A stretch of DNA of 64,000 nt from Aminipila luticellarii (GCF_004103735.1 NZ_CP035281.1:496001-560000), one strand, 5' to 3'. Numbered from the stretch's first letter, positions 52,288-61,365 are shown. Translations and numbers: made by a program. Notes: generated from the letters alone by a model not told the origin.

Positions 52288-53841
52288 ATGAAGTATTATT
52301 TTACAAAATCAGGGGAAGTGAATCCGAACGGACATGAAAAGAGTTATGATATAAAGGGTATTGGCATGAAACCAATGAAGTTTGAACTTGCAGACTTTTG
52401 GTTTGCTGCGGCACTTTTATTCTGTGGATTTTTATATTGGAATTTTATCTGGACAACAGACATGGGAGCAGGGGTTACAGCATTTTCTTTCATCCTGTGT
52501 GGTGCCGTATACCTCTATTTTAAAGCAAAGGGAGTGACTCAAAGCAGAAAAAGTATGGTTTGGCTGGCTCTGACAGCGGTGTCTTCCGTGCAGTTCCTGC
52601 TGTTCGATGGATATACTGTCAAATGCCTTAATCTGCTTTTCACATCGGCATGCTTTATTTATTGGATTGCTGTCAGCACAGGAAGATGTCTGGATATAAA
52701 ATTATCCGGGTATACCTTATGGGATTTGTTGAACCAGACCTTTATTGTCCCTTTTTCTAATATAGCGTGTGAATTCTTTGGATTAAAACAGGGGCTGTCT
52801 AAAAGCAGGTATGGGAGAAATGTTGTGTACATCGCGGCAGGGGCTATTGTGTTTTTGCCGTTAATGGTATTTGTAACAGAGCAGCTTTCTTTGGCAGATG
52901 CAGCGTTTGAGGGGGTTTTAGATAAAATTTTGCAGTCGATTTCGCTGAACAGTGTGTTGACCTATACCTTCCAGTTCATAATGGGAATCCCTGTAGCCTG
53001 CTATTTATTTGGATTGATTTACGGCAATACGGCCGGACGAAATACGGATAGCATGAGCCGTGAAGAAATTCGCCGGATTTCTGATACCGTTAGTTTTGCA
53101 CCTAAATTAACGGTTTATACAGTGATGATTGTTTTCAATTTGATTTATCTTTTGTTTTTTGTATCACAGACTGCTTATTTTCTTTCCGCTTTTCAAAATA
53201 TTCTGCCGGATACATTTACTTACGCCGAATATGCAAGGAGAGGATTTTTTGAATTGTGTAAGGTATCGGGAGTCAACGCATTCCTTATTTTTTTAGCGCA
53301 TGCTTTTGTAACAAAAAAAGAAAAGTCGGAAGAAGTGTATAAAAGCCCTAAAATGCTCAGATTTCAAACAGCGTTTATGTCGGTCATGACCATTAGCCTG
53401 ATTATTACCGCCTTGAGAAAAATGTATATGTATATTCAATTTTATGGATTAACGCAGCTTAGAGTATACACTTCGTGGTTCATGGTCATGCTGCTGCTTG
53501 CCTTTATTATCCTGTTTATAAGACAGATAAAGGTCTTTAATGCCGCCAGAATCATGATTATCGGTGGAATCTTGGGATTTATGGTGCTTTCTTACGGCAA
53601 TGCAGACGGCAATATTGCCAAATATAATATTGAGAACTATGAGAACGGCAGACTGGAGGAAATGGACTATAATGCCCTGTTCACGCTGTCAGACGGCGCA
53701 GTGCCGTATGCGTATGATTTATATAAGAAAACAGAGGATGCAGAGAAGAAGCAAATATTATATAATTATATTGTTTATGGGAATCAAGAAGGGCAGAATA
53801 TTACCCATGAAAAAAGTTTCAGAGATTTTAATATTCAGTAA
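52288..53841 (+). CDS. DUF4173 polytopic membrane protein
   Basis: 517 residues with about eleven membrane segments from residue 35 on. Family blocks are FSNIACEFFGLKQGLSKSR near residue 165 and SWFMVMLLLAFIILFIRQIKVFNAARIMIIGGILGFMVLSYGNADGNIAKYNIENY. Commonly associated with DUF2975/XRE pairs in Firmicutes. GGGGGGAG precedes the ATG. Function unknown. Confidence 0.85.
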   Translation: MKYYFTKSGEVNPNGHEKSYDIKGIGMKPMKFELADFWFAAALLFCGFLYWNFIWTTDMGAGVTAFSFILCGAVYLYFKAKGVTQSRKSMVWLALTAVSSVQFLLFDGYTVKCLNLLFTSACFIYWIAVSTGRCLDIKLSGYTLWDLLNQTFIVPFSNIACEFFGLKQGLSKSRYGRNVVYIAAGAIVFLPLMVFVTEQLSLADAAFEGVLDKILQSISLNSVLTYTFQFIMGIPVACYLFGLIYGNTAGRNTDSMSREEIRRISDTVSFAPKLTVYTVMIVFNLIYLLFFVSQTAYFLSAFQNILPDTFTYAEYARRGFFELCKVSGVNAFLIFLAHAFVTKKEKSEEVYKSPKMLRFQTAFMSVMTISLIITALRKMYMYIQFYGLTQLRVYTSWFMVMLLLAFIILFIRQIKVFNAARIMIIGGILGFMVLSYGNADGNIAKYNIENYENGRLEEMDYNALFTLSDGAVPYAYDLYKKTEDAEKKQILYNYIVYGNQEGQNITHEKSFRDFNIQ

Positions 53842-53918
53842 AGCAAGGCAGACGGCATACAAGGGCTGCTGCTAAGCGAAGGAATGAATCAAGCAGCAGA
53901 GGAGAAATAAAAAAGGAC

Positions 53919-54500
53919 ATGTCAAAGATAGTATTTATAGGAAACAGTATCATAAATGGCTTTCCGTACGACCGGAATCAGGAATTTGTAAGCTTGTACA
54001 GGCAGGCATCGGGAAATGAGGTCATCAATAAGGGAATAAACGGGGATACCATTCGTGGGGTCGCAGGACGGTTTGCCCAAGATGTTCTGGCTTATAAGCC
54101 GGATCAGGTGGCCATACTGACCGGAACCAATGAATTTATTTATAAGGAAGCTCTTCCAGAGCAGTGTATGAAAGAAATCGCTTATTTAGCAGAGCTTGCA
54201 AGGAAGCAGCATATAGAGCCGGTGCTTTTGACCCCGCTCCCCGTGGATCCTGTAATGGCCAAATCCCGATGGATGGTCTGTGATGATGTGGATTATGAGC
54301 TTGTTCAGGAACAGATAACGGAATTGAAAAAGCGGATGATTCTGTATGGAAAGGAAAATTACGTTCAGGTAATCGATACGAATTATGCCTTTTCAGAATA
54401 TGTGGAAAAGGTAGGTGTACAGACGGCATATTATGATGGCATCCATCCAACCAGAGAAGGACACCGCTTTTTAGCCGAAATCATTGGTCGATTTCTTTAA
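53919..54500 (+). CDS. SGNH/GDSL hydrolase
   Basis: 193 residues. All four SGNH blocks are visible: IGNSI (nucleophile Ser), GINGDT, LTGTNEF and DGIHPTREG with the catalytic Asp and His. No signal peptide, so a cytoplasmic esterase or lipase-like enzyme. Possibly co-transcribed with the DUF4173 gene 78 bp upstream. Confidence 0.88.
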   Translation: MSKIVFIGNSIINGFPYDRNQEFVSLYRQASGNEVINKGINGDTIRGVAGRFAQDVLAYKPDQVAILTGTNEFIYKEALPEQCMKEIAYLAELARKQHIEPVLLTPLPVDPVMAKSRWMVCDDVDYELVQEQITELKKRMILYGKENYVQVIDTNYAFSEYVEKVGVQTAYYDGIHPTREGHRFLAEIIGRFL

Positions 54501-54525
54501 ATCAAACATCCTATTTGATAAAAGA

Positions 54526-54560
54526 TGCTGGGATAATTTCCTTACCCCAACATTTATTTT
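54526..54560 (+). terminator. Terminator between converging genes
   Basis: ATGCTGGGATAA pairs imperfectly with TTACCCCAACAT, followed by TTATTTT. Confidence 0.55.
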
Positions 54561-54617
54561 AGAGCCAAAATCTAACCGATAACGATTGGTTTTGCTTTGT
54601 TTTTACAATAAATTTTT

Positions 54618-55781
54618 CTATATGGATACATCAATCTGTTGAGCTGTTTGAGCTTCTCCAGTGCTTTCTTTCAGATACAGTCCGGTACGGCGAATCTGCC
54701 CGTTGACTTGCCCGCTTTCCGCTGATTTCAGTAAAAAGTCTGTCTTGGCGCTGTCAAGATAAATGGCTCCTATATCGGCAGCTTTTAAAGAAAGCAGCTG
54801 ATCGGTTCCATCTTCTGCTTTGATCCAGATTTTCAGTTTATTATAGATTTCATCGCTTTCGTCAATCCATCCATTTTTGTCGGTATCGTAGGCAGAAAGC
54901 TCCGCAAAACCGTTTCCGGTCTTTGCACCAAAGAGTTCCTTTCCATTGTTGATCTTTCCATCCTCATTTTTGTCTAATGCCAAATAGCCGCGGCCTTTGG
55001 AAAGATAGGAAATCTGATCATCTTTTCCGTCGCTGTCTATGTCGAAGCAAAATTTCTGATCGCTCAGGCTGACAGGATTATTGTCGAGATTGATGACCAG
55101 TGGGTCTGACATAACAACCTGTTCGGACCATTTTATTCCAGTATATTCCATGAAACTTCTGGACATTTCTAAATCAATCCCAAAACTTAGTTCACGGCCG
55201 TCTTGCGTCTTTGCTATGCCCACAGAAGAGAAGGTCGTACTTTCTTCTTCCGATAAAAAGTGCTCCGCGTAGACATTTCTGACCCACATACCGGGAGCAG
55301 GTGCTGCCTGAGTTCCGCTCAATTCGGCAGGTACTTCAAAATTCAGAGATAAACTCTTTAGGGTCTGCTGCGACCGTTCTGTCAGTCCCTTGTAACAAAA
55401 ACCGCCTTTACTGTCTCTGGTCAGGAGTTCTATCATCTTTCGCAAGAGCATGATTTTGTAATCCTCCATATCCATAAGGGAAAAGGAGCCTTCTTCTGAT
55501 TTACCCGTGGATAGAACGGAGCCTGAGGATGATTTTTCCGATTTCTTATTGTATGAAAAAAAGGAAGCAGAGCCGGACTGCATCGGCGAACCGTCATCTG
55601 CCAAAAGCTTTTTTGTAGCATTTAGGAATTTAGATAAGTTATCCTCTTCCTCTATTTGATCTTTTTTGTTATCTGGGTCTGCCGGCACCCATATTTCGTT
55701 TTTTGATTTAGCTTTAGTAAACTCAACAGATTCGTATTCTCTGGCCGAATTTACGGCAATAGTACTGGATTCAATTTTCAT
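54618..55781 (-). CDS. Calcium-binding-like protein with EF-hand/dockerin-type loops
   Basis: 387 residues without a signal peptide. The first 150 are Ser/Lys/Glu-rich. Residues about 245-325 hold three DxDxDG-type loops: FDIDSDGKDDQISYL, LALDKNEDGKINNGKELFGAKTGNGF and YDTDKNGWIDESDEIYNKL, an arrangement found in RTX- and hemolysin-like secreted proteins. GGGGGAA precedes the ATG. Could be exported by a non-Sec route. Function unknown. Confidence 0.7.
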   Translation of the reverse strand: MKIESSTIAVNSAREYESVEFTKAKSKNEIWVPADPDNKKDQIEEEDNLSKFLNATKKLLADDGSPMQSGSASFFSYNKKSEKSSSGSVLSTGKSEEGSFSLMDMEDYKIMLLRKMIELLTRDSKGGFCYKGLTERSQQTLKSLSLNFEVPAELSGTQAAPAPGMWVRNVYAEHFLSEEESTTFSSVGIAKTQDGRELSFGIDLEMSRSFMEYTGIKWSEQVVMSDPLVINLDNNPVSLSDQKFCFDIDSDGKDDQISYLSKGRGYLALDKNEDGKINNGKELFGAKTGNGFAELSAYDTDKNGWIDESDEIYNKLKIWIKAEDGTDQLLSLKAADIGAIYLDSAKTDFLLKSAESGQVNGQIRRTGLYLKESTGEAQTAQQIDVSI

Positions 55782-56214
55782 TTTAGTTCCCCCTTTTACT
55801 TAATTTTTTACACCCATCTATTTATTACGTCGGTAGAAATAGAGAAAACATAACAGCTTGAAGAAAAATAATGTCCTGCTGCCTGGAAATTTTCACCGTA
55901 AATTGCTGAGAGCCGCTTGGTAAGAGGTTAAGTTCGGATAAGCAGAAGGTCCGTCTTTTAAACCAGTAGGGCGAGTAGGGGGTCAGATATCTGCGTAAAA
56001 TTCTTTTAATGAAGAGAGTGAGCAAAAGCCTTGAAATACTGGAAATTGTAATGAAGGAACAATCGATTCAAAGAGGCGTTTACGTAATTTAAGTTATGTA
56101 AATAAACTGGAAAGAATTAATTTATAGACTTCACATAGCTATGCAATAATACAAGATGTTTTACTTCCCTGTGAGCACAGCAGCATAATTAAATATCGGA
56201 GGGATTGGATTTAT
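55782..56214. other. 430-bp region without a supported gene
   Basis: Only short ORFs without a ribosome binding site. Base composition is similar to flanks. No known riboswitch or promoter for the minus-strand gene could be assigned with confidence. Confidence 0.4.
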
Positions 56215-56297
56215 GGTATAATGATTCCATTGATTGGAATCGGCGTTGCCGCAGGGAAGGAATCATTGAATCATGCGGCGATGCAGCTTGCGCGATA
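56215..56297 (+). repeat. Structured intergenic repeat, copy B
   Basis: Starts GGTATAATGATTCC like copy A at 48002. Pairs: GATTCC-N7-GGAATC, CGGC-GTT-GCCG, and a third stem with one compensatory change. Ends about 30 bp before the thioesterase start. Confidence 0.7.
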
Positions 56298-56326
56298 GAA
56301 AGCTTCTTCTATTTAGGAGGGAAGAT

Positions 56327-56746
56327 ATGAAAAAATATGAAACAGAGATACGAGTGATTTATGCGGATACAGATGCCATGGGCATCGTTTATCATACAAA
56401 TTATATCAAATGGTTTGAAGCTGGGAGAAACGAATTGCTGAGACAAATAGGATACCCTTATTCCAGACTGGAAGAAGAGGGAATTTGGCTTCCTGTCATC
56501 GCGGTGACCTGTGAGTATAAACATCCGGGAAAGTATGATGACATCCTGCTGATTAAATCATGGGTCAAGGAATTGAGAGCGGCGACGGTGCTTATGGGCT
56601 ACGAGATCTTCCGAAAGGAAACTGGGGAGTTGCTGGTAACCGGTACCACAAAGCATGGAATTACTTCACCCGAATTAAAACCAGTGAGACTGAAAAAAGT
56701 TAATCCGACATTATATGACAGGCTGGCAGAAGATTTGGGCGGTTGA
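56327..56746 (+). CDS. Acyl-CoA thioesterase, YbgC/4HBT family
   Basis: 139 residues from ATG 56327 after AGGAGGG. The hot-dog fold signature VIYADTDAMGIVYHTNYIKWFEAGRNELLR contains the catalytic Asp. Hydrolyses acyl-CoA thioesters in the cytoplasm. Its leader carries the structured repeat. The 200 bp downstream hold nothing recognised. Confidence 0.9.
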   Translation: MKKYETEIRVIYADTDAMGIVYHTNYIKWFEAGRNELLRQIGYPYSRLEEEGIWLPVIAVTCEYKHPGKYDDILLIKSWVKELRAATVLMGYEIFRKETGELLVTGTTKHGITSPELKPVRLKKVNPTLYDRLAEDLGG

Positions 56747-56945
56747 CCGTAATATGGACGTGTAAAGTAATGCAAGAAGAAGCACAGGAATTGCATAAAT
56801 AAGCGAGAGTGGATGGAACGATAGTATTTGTCGAAAGTAATCGTTCAATGTAGATTTACGATTAGTAGGCAAAATCAATGGATGTATGGAAACCAATATA
56901 AACTGTAAGATGAAAATACAATATAACGAATTGTGAGGAATATGA

Positions 56946-58460
56946 ATGGAAAAAGGACAAAAATGTCAATTACAAATTGACGATATGAGCAATGAAGGGC
57001 AGGGAATTGGACGAGCAGAGGGGATGGCTGTATTTGTCAAGGGAGCGATGCCCGGTGATACGGTTATCGCTGAAATTACCAAGGTAAAAAAGAATTATGC
57101 TTTTGCTGTGACAACGGAAATTATAGAACCGTCGCCTTATAGAATTGAAATGGAGTGCCCATATGCAGGAGACTGCGGCGGATGTACGTATGCGGGAATG
57201 AACTACGAGGGTCAACTGGCAGTGAAAGAAAGACAGGTGCGAGAAAAGCTTATAAGGTTGGGCGGACTGGAGCATCCGAAACTGAATCCTATAGTGGGTA
57301 TGGACAAGCCTTACGCCTATAGAAATAAAGCTCAGATGCCCATCAGTACAGGCGGAATTATTACCCGAAAGGGCGGGATCATTGAAAATCTGGGGAAATG
57401 TACCATTGGCTTCTATAAAGCTAAGAGTCATGATGTGGTGAACTGTACTCAATGTCTGCTGCAGGCTCCGCCGGTGACAGCTGTTGCAGAAGTTTTGAGG
57501 CAATTTATGAAAAGTGATAATATAACAGCCTATGATCCAAAATGGGAAAAAGGGCTGATGAGGCATTTGGTGGTTAAAACTGCTATGGGAACAGGCGAAG
57601 TGATGGCTATTCTTGTCATCAATGGCAAAGGCATTCCTAATAGCTCTAAACTGATTGAAATGATGGATGAAGCGGTCGGCAACCTTCCGGTTCAAGAAAA
57701 TGGTATCGAATATAGTTTGGAAAGTGTTGTCATCAATATTAACAAGGGAAAAACATCAGAAATTATGGGAAAGGAATGTCTGACTATTGCAGGAAAACCA
57801 ACTATTTTAGAGCGTGTGGGAGATATGGAGTTTGAAATATCGCCGCTGGCCTTTTATCAGGTAAATCCGGTTCAAATGGAAGTGCTTTACAATAAGGTGC
57901 TGGAATATGCACAGCTTAAAGGACATGAGAGAATATTGGATTTGTATTGCGGAGTGGGCACCATAGGATTGTTTTGTGCGGAAGCGATGCGGAAAGCCGG
58001 GAAGGATGCAGATACAGGCAATACGGGACAGGTTTTGGGGATTGAATCCGTTAAAGGGGCTGTTCTCGATGCAAACCGCAATGCGGTAATCAACGGACTG
58101 GTCAATGCACAATTTCTTTGCGGAAGGGCAGAAGAAGAGCTGCCGAAGGTGCTGGCAGGATACGTGGATAAAGAAGGATTTGAAATCCCGCCGTTCCAGC
58201 CGGATCTTATCATATTGGATCCGCCGAGGGCCGGATGCGCACCGGAACTGTTAGAAGCAACGGCAGCCGCAGCGCCGGATAAGGTGATATACGTGTCCTG
58301 CGACCCGGCGACACTGGCAAGAGATGTGAAAATACTGGGGAAATTGGGGTATAAGTTCGTGGAAGGAACACCGGTGGACATGTTTCCGTGGACGAGGTGC
58401 GTTGAGACGTGCGTACTTTTATCCCACAAAAACCCACAAACATCTCCACCATCTTTATAA
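56946..58460 (+). CDS. rlmD: 23S rRNA (uracil-C5)-methyltransferase, RlmD type
   Basis: 504 residues. N-terminal TRAM domain (MEKGQKCQLQIDDMSNEGQGIGRAEG), an iron-sulfur cluster (CPYAGDCGGC plus a later Cys), the AdoMet motif ILDLYCGVGTIGLF and catalytic Cys in VSCDPATLARDV. Methylates U1939 or U747 of 23S rRNA. The family usually ends near HVETVVLL; here it reads VETCVLLSHKNPQTSPPSL, so the last dozen residues probably come from integrated DNA. That 3' end is a common attachment site for integrative conjugative elements. Confidence 0.94.
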   Translation: MEKGQKCQLQIDDMSNEGQGIGRAEGMAVFVKGAMPGDTVIAEITKVKKNYAFAVTTEIIEPSPYRIEMECPYAGDCGGCTYAGMNYEGQLAVKERQVREKLIRLGGLEHPKLNPIVGMDKPYAYRNKAQMPISTGGIITRKGGIIENLGKCTIGFYKAKSHDVVNCTQCLLQAPPVTAVAEVLRQFMKSDNITAYDPKWEKGLMRHLVVKTAMGTGEVMAILVINGKGIPNSSKLIEMMDEAVGNLPVQENGIEYSLESVVININKGKTSEIMGKECLTIAGKPTILERVGDMEFEISPLAFYQVNPVQMEVLYNKVLEYAQLKGHERILDLYCGVGTIGLFCAEAMRKAGKDADTGNTGQVLGIESVKGAVLDANRNAVINGLVNAQFLCGRAEEELPKVLAGYVDKEGFEIPPFQPDLIILDPPRAGCAPELLEATAAAAPDKVIYVSCDPATLARDVKILGKLGYKFVEGTPVDMFPWTRCVETCVLLSHKNPQTSPPSL

Positions 58461-58657
58461 ACCGGAAAATTGAATAAAATGGACTTCAAAGGCAATTCAG
58501 CCTCGTCACATGGGAAAATCTCTATTTCTTTGATTAGCGAAGAAATTAGGGATTTTTTCTCTTCATCGATGATTTTGTCATACACTTTATCAAAGTTTGC
58601 CAGTAGGGTGTAGATGTTTTCTAATACCCTGACTTTTTTCCTCTGGAAACGGAACGT
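58400..58657 (-). pseudogene. C-terminal remnant of a large serine recombinase
   Basis: The minus strand reads RKKVRVLENIYTLLANFDKV then EEKKSLISSLIKEIEIFP, LPLKSILFNFPVY and LWDKSTHV, the usual end of serine integrases of clostridial conjugative elements. It begins after a stop at 58661 and runs antisense into rlmD, where such integrases use the 3' end as attB. No catalytic domain remains. It marks the end of a lost or deleted element. Confidence 0.65.
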
Positions 58658-58660
58658 GAT

Positions 58661-59006
58661 TTAGAAAAAACTTTTTAAATATTTTTCTATGGTATGTAAA
58701 CCTCTTTTTATACCAATGCGGACAGCTTTTTCACTTACACCTTCTGATTTAGCAATAGCTGTCTTACTCATGCCCATAAAATAATGAGCATAGATCCGCT
58801 TTGCCTGCTTTTCCGGCAGAGAAGCAATGGCAGCGTGGAGCTGCTGACTTGTGAGCTTACGTTCGTAAATCTCATCGGGTGAAAGAGAAACAAACAAGAT
58901 GTCATGCTCAATTCCATCGCCACGATCAAGAGAGTAGTGAGCTTTATAGCGGTATTTCTTTCTCTCATATGTTGCCTCAACTCTTTCAGATTAATTGTTT
59001 TCATGG
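58661..59006 (-). pseudogene. Conjugative-element sigma-70-like factor, frameshifted
   Basis: The intact part (from about 58990) reads RKKYRYKAHYSLDRGDGIEH, LFVSLSPDEIYERKLTSQQL and EKQAKRIYAHYFMGMSKTAI, a sigma-70 region 4 protein found on clostridial conjugative elements. The normal start MKTINLKEL is at 59006 but in another frame, and the segment between is missing, so an internal deletion and frameshift have broken the gene. A 78-residue in-frame remnant could still be made from an internal start. Confidence 0.75.
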
Positions 59007-59087
59007 TTTTACCATCCTTTCGATTTTTTTGGTTTGCTGAAATCGAAAGGACAGCGGTGGAGGGCGGCAGTGGGGCTCTATAAACGC

Positions 59088-59118
59088 AAAAAAGCCCGGC
59101 TGTATAGCACAATCGGGC
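59088..59118 (-). terminator. Minus-strand terminator
   Basis: GCCCG / CGGGC stem followed on the minus strand by six T. Confidence 0.6.
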
Positions 59119-59137
59119 AAAAGGGAATCATTGGAAC

Positions 59138-59248
59138 TTATAGGGTGATGTGTGTGTTCATGTTGGTAGCCGGAATATCCCGTTGGTGGGTATAGGATTT
59201 TTTTAACAAATAGGGGTTAGGGGGTCTGCTGTAAATAAAAGTAGACAT
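59138..59248 (-). CDS. Possible 36-residue ORF with its ribosome binding site in a hairpin loop
   Basis: AAGGAGG lies eight bases before an ATG at 59248 opening MSTFIYSRPPNPYLLKKSYT... (36 residues). The ribosome binding site is the loop and the ATG lies in one arm of a 13-bp perfect inverted repeat (59244-59276), suggesting translational control. Part of the element remnant; function unknown. Confidence 0.4.
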   Translation of the reverse strand: MSTFIYSRPPNPYLLKKSYTHQRDIPATNMNTHITL

Positions 59249-59276
59249 GGCGGTATCCTCCTTATACCGCCATGTC
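59244..59276 (-). promoter_or_regulatory. 13-bp perfect inverted repeat enclosing AAGGAGG
   Basis: GACATGGCGGTAT and its complement flank the seven-base loop CCTCCTT (AAGGAGG on the minus strand). Confidence 0.6.
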
Positions 59277-59424
59277 CTCAAAAAAGGGTAACTTTAATAC
59301 ACCCTCCGCTATCCAATTTTTTCAAAAAGAAAACGGCGGATTTGATTGTTATTTCAAAACCGCCAATTGGAAAGAGTTCTGCTGTTAAACACCTTTTCCA
59401 AAAAGCGGTTTTCATATTTCTAAG

Positions 59425-60636
59425 TTACCGCTTGTCTTGCATTCGTATTAGAAAAAAACTCATTCCCGTAATTACAATAAAAACAATTCCTGATATAAAA
59501 AACCAAGATGAAACTCCATGTACTTCCGCAAATGGGCCAGCAATTATAAGACCTAAAGGCATTGTTACTGACATTAAACTGTTCATTATAGAAAATGCCC
59601 GCCCTTGCTTCTCTTTTGGTATTGTTTCTTGCATATAAGCAATATAAGGAATATTATAAAAGTTACCGCTTGCGCCCATAAGTGTGCATAATAATGCGAA
59701 CCCCCAAAAGGCAAATTCAGTTTGAGGAAGAATACCGCATAAGAAGATAGTGATACTTAATCCCAATAGCCCCAAATGCACGGTTTTCAACTTATTTCTA
59801 ATCGTTCCATATAGGCTAATCAAAAGAGAACATAACATCATCCCTCCGGCATAACCGAATTGAACAATGCTTGCGTGCCAAACTGTAACATGAAAGTAGC
59901 TGCTTGACATCAGTGGGAAAAACGAAGAAATGGGCATATAGAAAATCATACATATTGCGGCTGCAACAGTTACAATACAGAGTTTTTTATCTTGTAAAAA
60001 AACCGAAATGCCATCTTTCAATTCTGAAATAAAGTTATAGCTGTCTTTTAATTGTGGCTTTAGTTCGGGTATTTTAGTTATAGCAACAGTAGTTGCTGCT
60101 ATTATCGCTCCTGCCATATCAGAAATTAAAATGATTGGCATAGGTAAAATAGCATACATAGCCGCTCCCACAACTGGCCCTAACATTAACGAACCAGATT
60201 GCATAAATTGGTTCCAGCTATTTGCACGAACAAGCTCATTGTGAGGAACAAGCATTGGTGTGACAGATTGTATAGCAGGAGTTTGAAAGATATTCCCTAT
60301 TGCCCGAACACCAAGAACTATGCAAACAGACCAATACGGCGGCTCACCGATAAAAAAGAATACTGAAAACATTAGAGCTATCATGCCTGTAAATAAGTCT
60401 GCGATAATGATTACTTGTTTTCTCTTTAAGCGATCAATCCAAACGCCGACAAACGGCCCCAGAAAAAATTGCGGTACGTAAGCAGATAAACCCGCTAATG
60501 CAAGCAACATTGGAGATTCCGTTTTACTTGCCATCCACCATATCAATGAAAACTGAACAGCAGAACTCCCAATCAGTGAGATTGTCTGCCCTAATGCAAT
60601 AGTAAAAAACTTTTGTTTCCATGAAGCATTTTTCAA
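59425..60636 (-). CDS. MFS efflux transporter (macrolide-efflux-like)
   Basis: 403 residues, about 12 membrane segments. Starts TTG 60636 with AAGGAGG eight bases before. The motif-A region is GPFVGVWIDRLKRKQVII, and the protein resembles MefA/MFS_3 drug exporters. It follows a TetR-family regulator on the same strand, and a palindrome sits between them. Substrate not determinable. Region is AT-richer than its neighbours and probably acquired. Confidence 0.88.
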   Translation of the reverse strand: MKNASWKQKFFTIALGQTISLIGSSAVQFSLIWWMASKTESPMLLALAGLSAYVPQFFLGPFVGVWIDRLKRKQVIIIADLFTGMIALMFSVFFFIGEPPYWSVCIVLGVRAIGNIFQTPAIQSVTPMLVPHNELVRANSWNQFMQSGSLMLGPVVGAAMYAILPMPIILISDMAGAIIAATTVAITKIPELKPQLKDSYNFISELKDGISVFLQDKKLCIVTVAAAICMIFYMPISSFFPLMSSSYFHVTVWHASIVQFGYAGGMMLCSLLISLYGTIRNKLKTVHLGLLGLSITIFLCGILPQTEFAFWGFALLCTLMGASGNFYNIPYIAYMQETIPKEKQGRAFSIMNSLMSVTMPLGLIIAGPFAEVHGVSSWFFISGIVFIVITGMSFFLIRMQDKR

Positions 60637-60651
60637 AATAGTTACCTCCTT

Positions 60652-60673
60652 ATATCAAACCGACGTTTGGTAT
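60652..60673 (-). promoter_or_regulatory. Operator-like palindrome upstream of the MFS gene
   Basis: CAAACC-GACG-TTTGG forms an inverted repeat overlapping the leader of the MFS gene. It shares ACATACC with the site before the TetR gene. Confidence 0.5.
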
Positions 60674-60714
60674 GTATTAGGGTAAAAAAATAGTCATTTC
60701 AAAATAAGGAACGA

Positions 60715-61365
60715 CTATTTTTCGTTGCCTGTAATTGCATAAAGTTCTTCTAAGGCTTTTATGATTTCCGGCGTCATTATAGGAATATCAATTTGCTCAA
60801 AAGTATTTTTGATAAAGACCACAATATTCTTTATTTCTTCCGGCTTCCATGAATACATCCAAGGGTTTATCCAAACATTGAAACATAAAAGTATCATTTG
60901 GGATAATTCGCGCGGTTGCGACGTATGTATAGAACAATCCCTTAGCCCGTCTTCAATTATACCAACAAATAGATTAGATGCAGAGCCTAAAGTATCACGC
61001 ATGTGCAGAGCTAATAACTGTGGATTTTTCATAAATGAGGGCATGATACTATCAATAGCTTCTTGTTTAGCCGAAGATATAGAAAACAAAAGGACTTTGT
61101 GTAGTTTTTCAATTCCGGTCAAGCTATTATCTGCTGCGATTGTTTGCATACTTCCAAGGCCTTGTTTTAACATGCGGTTATTTACAGCGCCCATTATATC
61201 TTCTTTGGATTTGAAATGATGATAAATTGCACCTTTGCTTAAATCTCCCAGTTCATTGATAATATCTTGAACTGTTGTATGTTCATACCCTTTTGTCATA
61301 AACAATTTCATTGCTGTATCAAGGATACGATTTACTGTTATTTCTGGATACTTATTACGAGCCAT
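60715..61365 (-). CDS. TetR/AcrR-family regulator
   Basis: 216 residues. HTH: VNRILDTAMKLFMTKGYEHTTVQDIINELGDLSKGAIYHHFKSKEDI. The C-terminal domain is the ligand-binding part. GAGGTGA precedes the ATG. It probably represses itself and the MFS exporter through the two ACATACC-containing sites. Confidence 0.92.
   Translation of the reverse strand: MARNKYPEITVNRILDTAMKLFMTKGYEHTTVQDIINELGDLSKGAIYHHFKSKEDIMGAVNNRMLKQGLGSMQTIAADNSLTGIEKLHKVLLFSISSAKQEAIDSIMPSFMKNPQLLALHMRDTLGSASNLFVGIIEDGLRDCSIHTSQPRELSQMILLCFNVWINPWMYSWKPEEIKNIVVFIKNTFEQIDIPIMTPEIIKALEELYAITGNEK

Noticed and set aside
55825-56025. 66-residue minus-strand ORF
   Set aside because: No ribosome binding site, no homology recognised and unusual composition; likely chance.
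57887-58395. Long minus-strand ORF inside rlmD
   Set aside because: Only its first ~80 codons (58400-58657) resemble a recombinase tail; the rest is a shadow of rlmD.
59342-59638. 98-residue plus-strand ORF
   Set aside because: Shadow of the MFS transporter gene on the other strand; no ribosome binding site.
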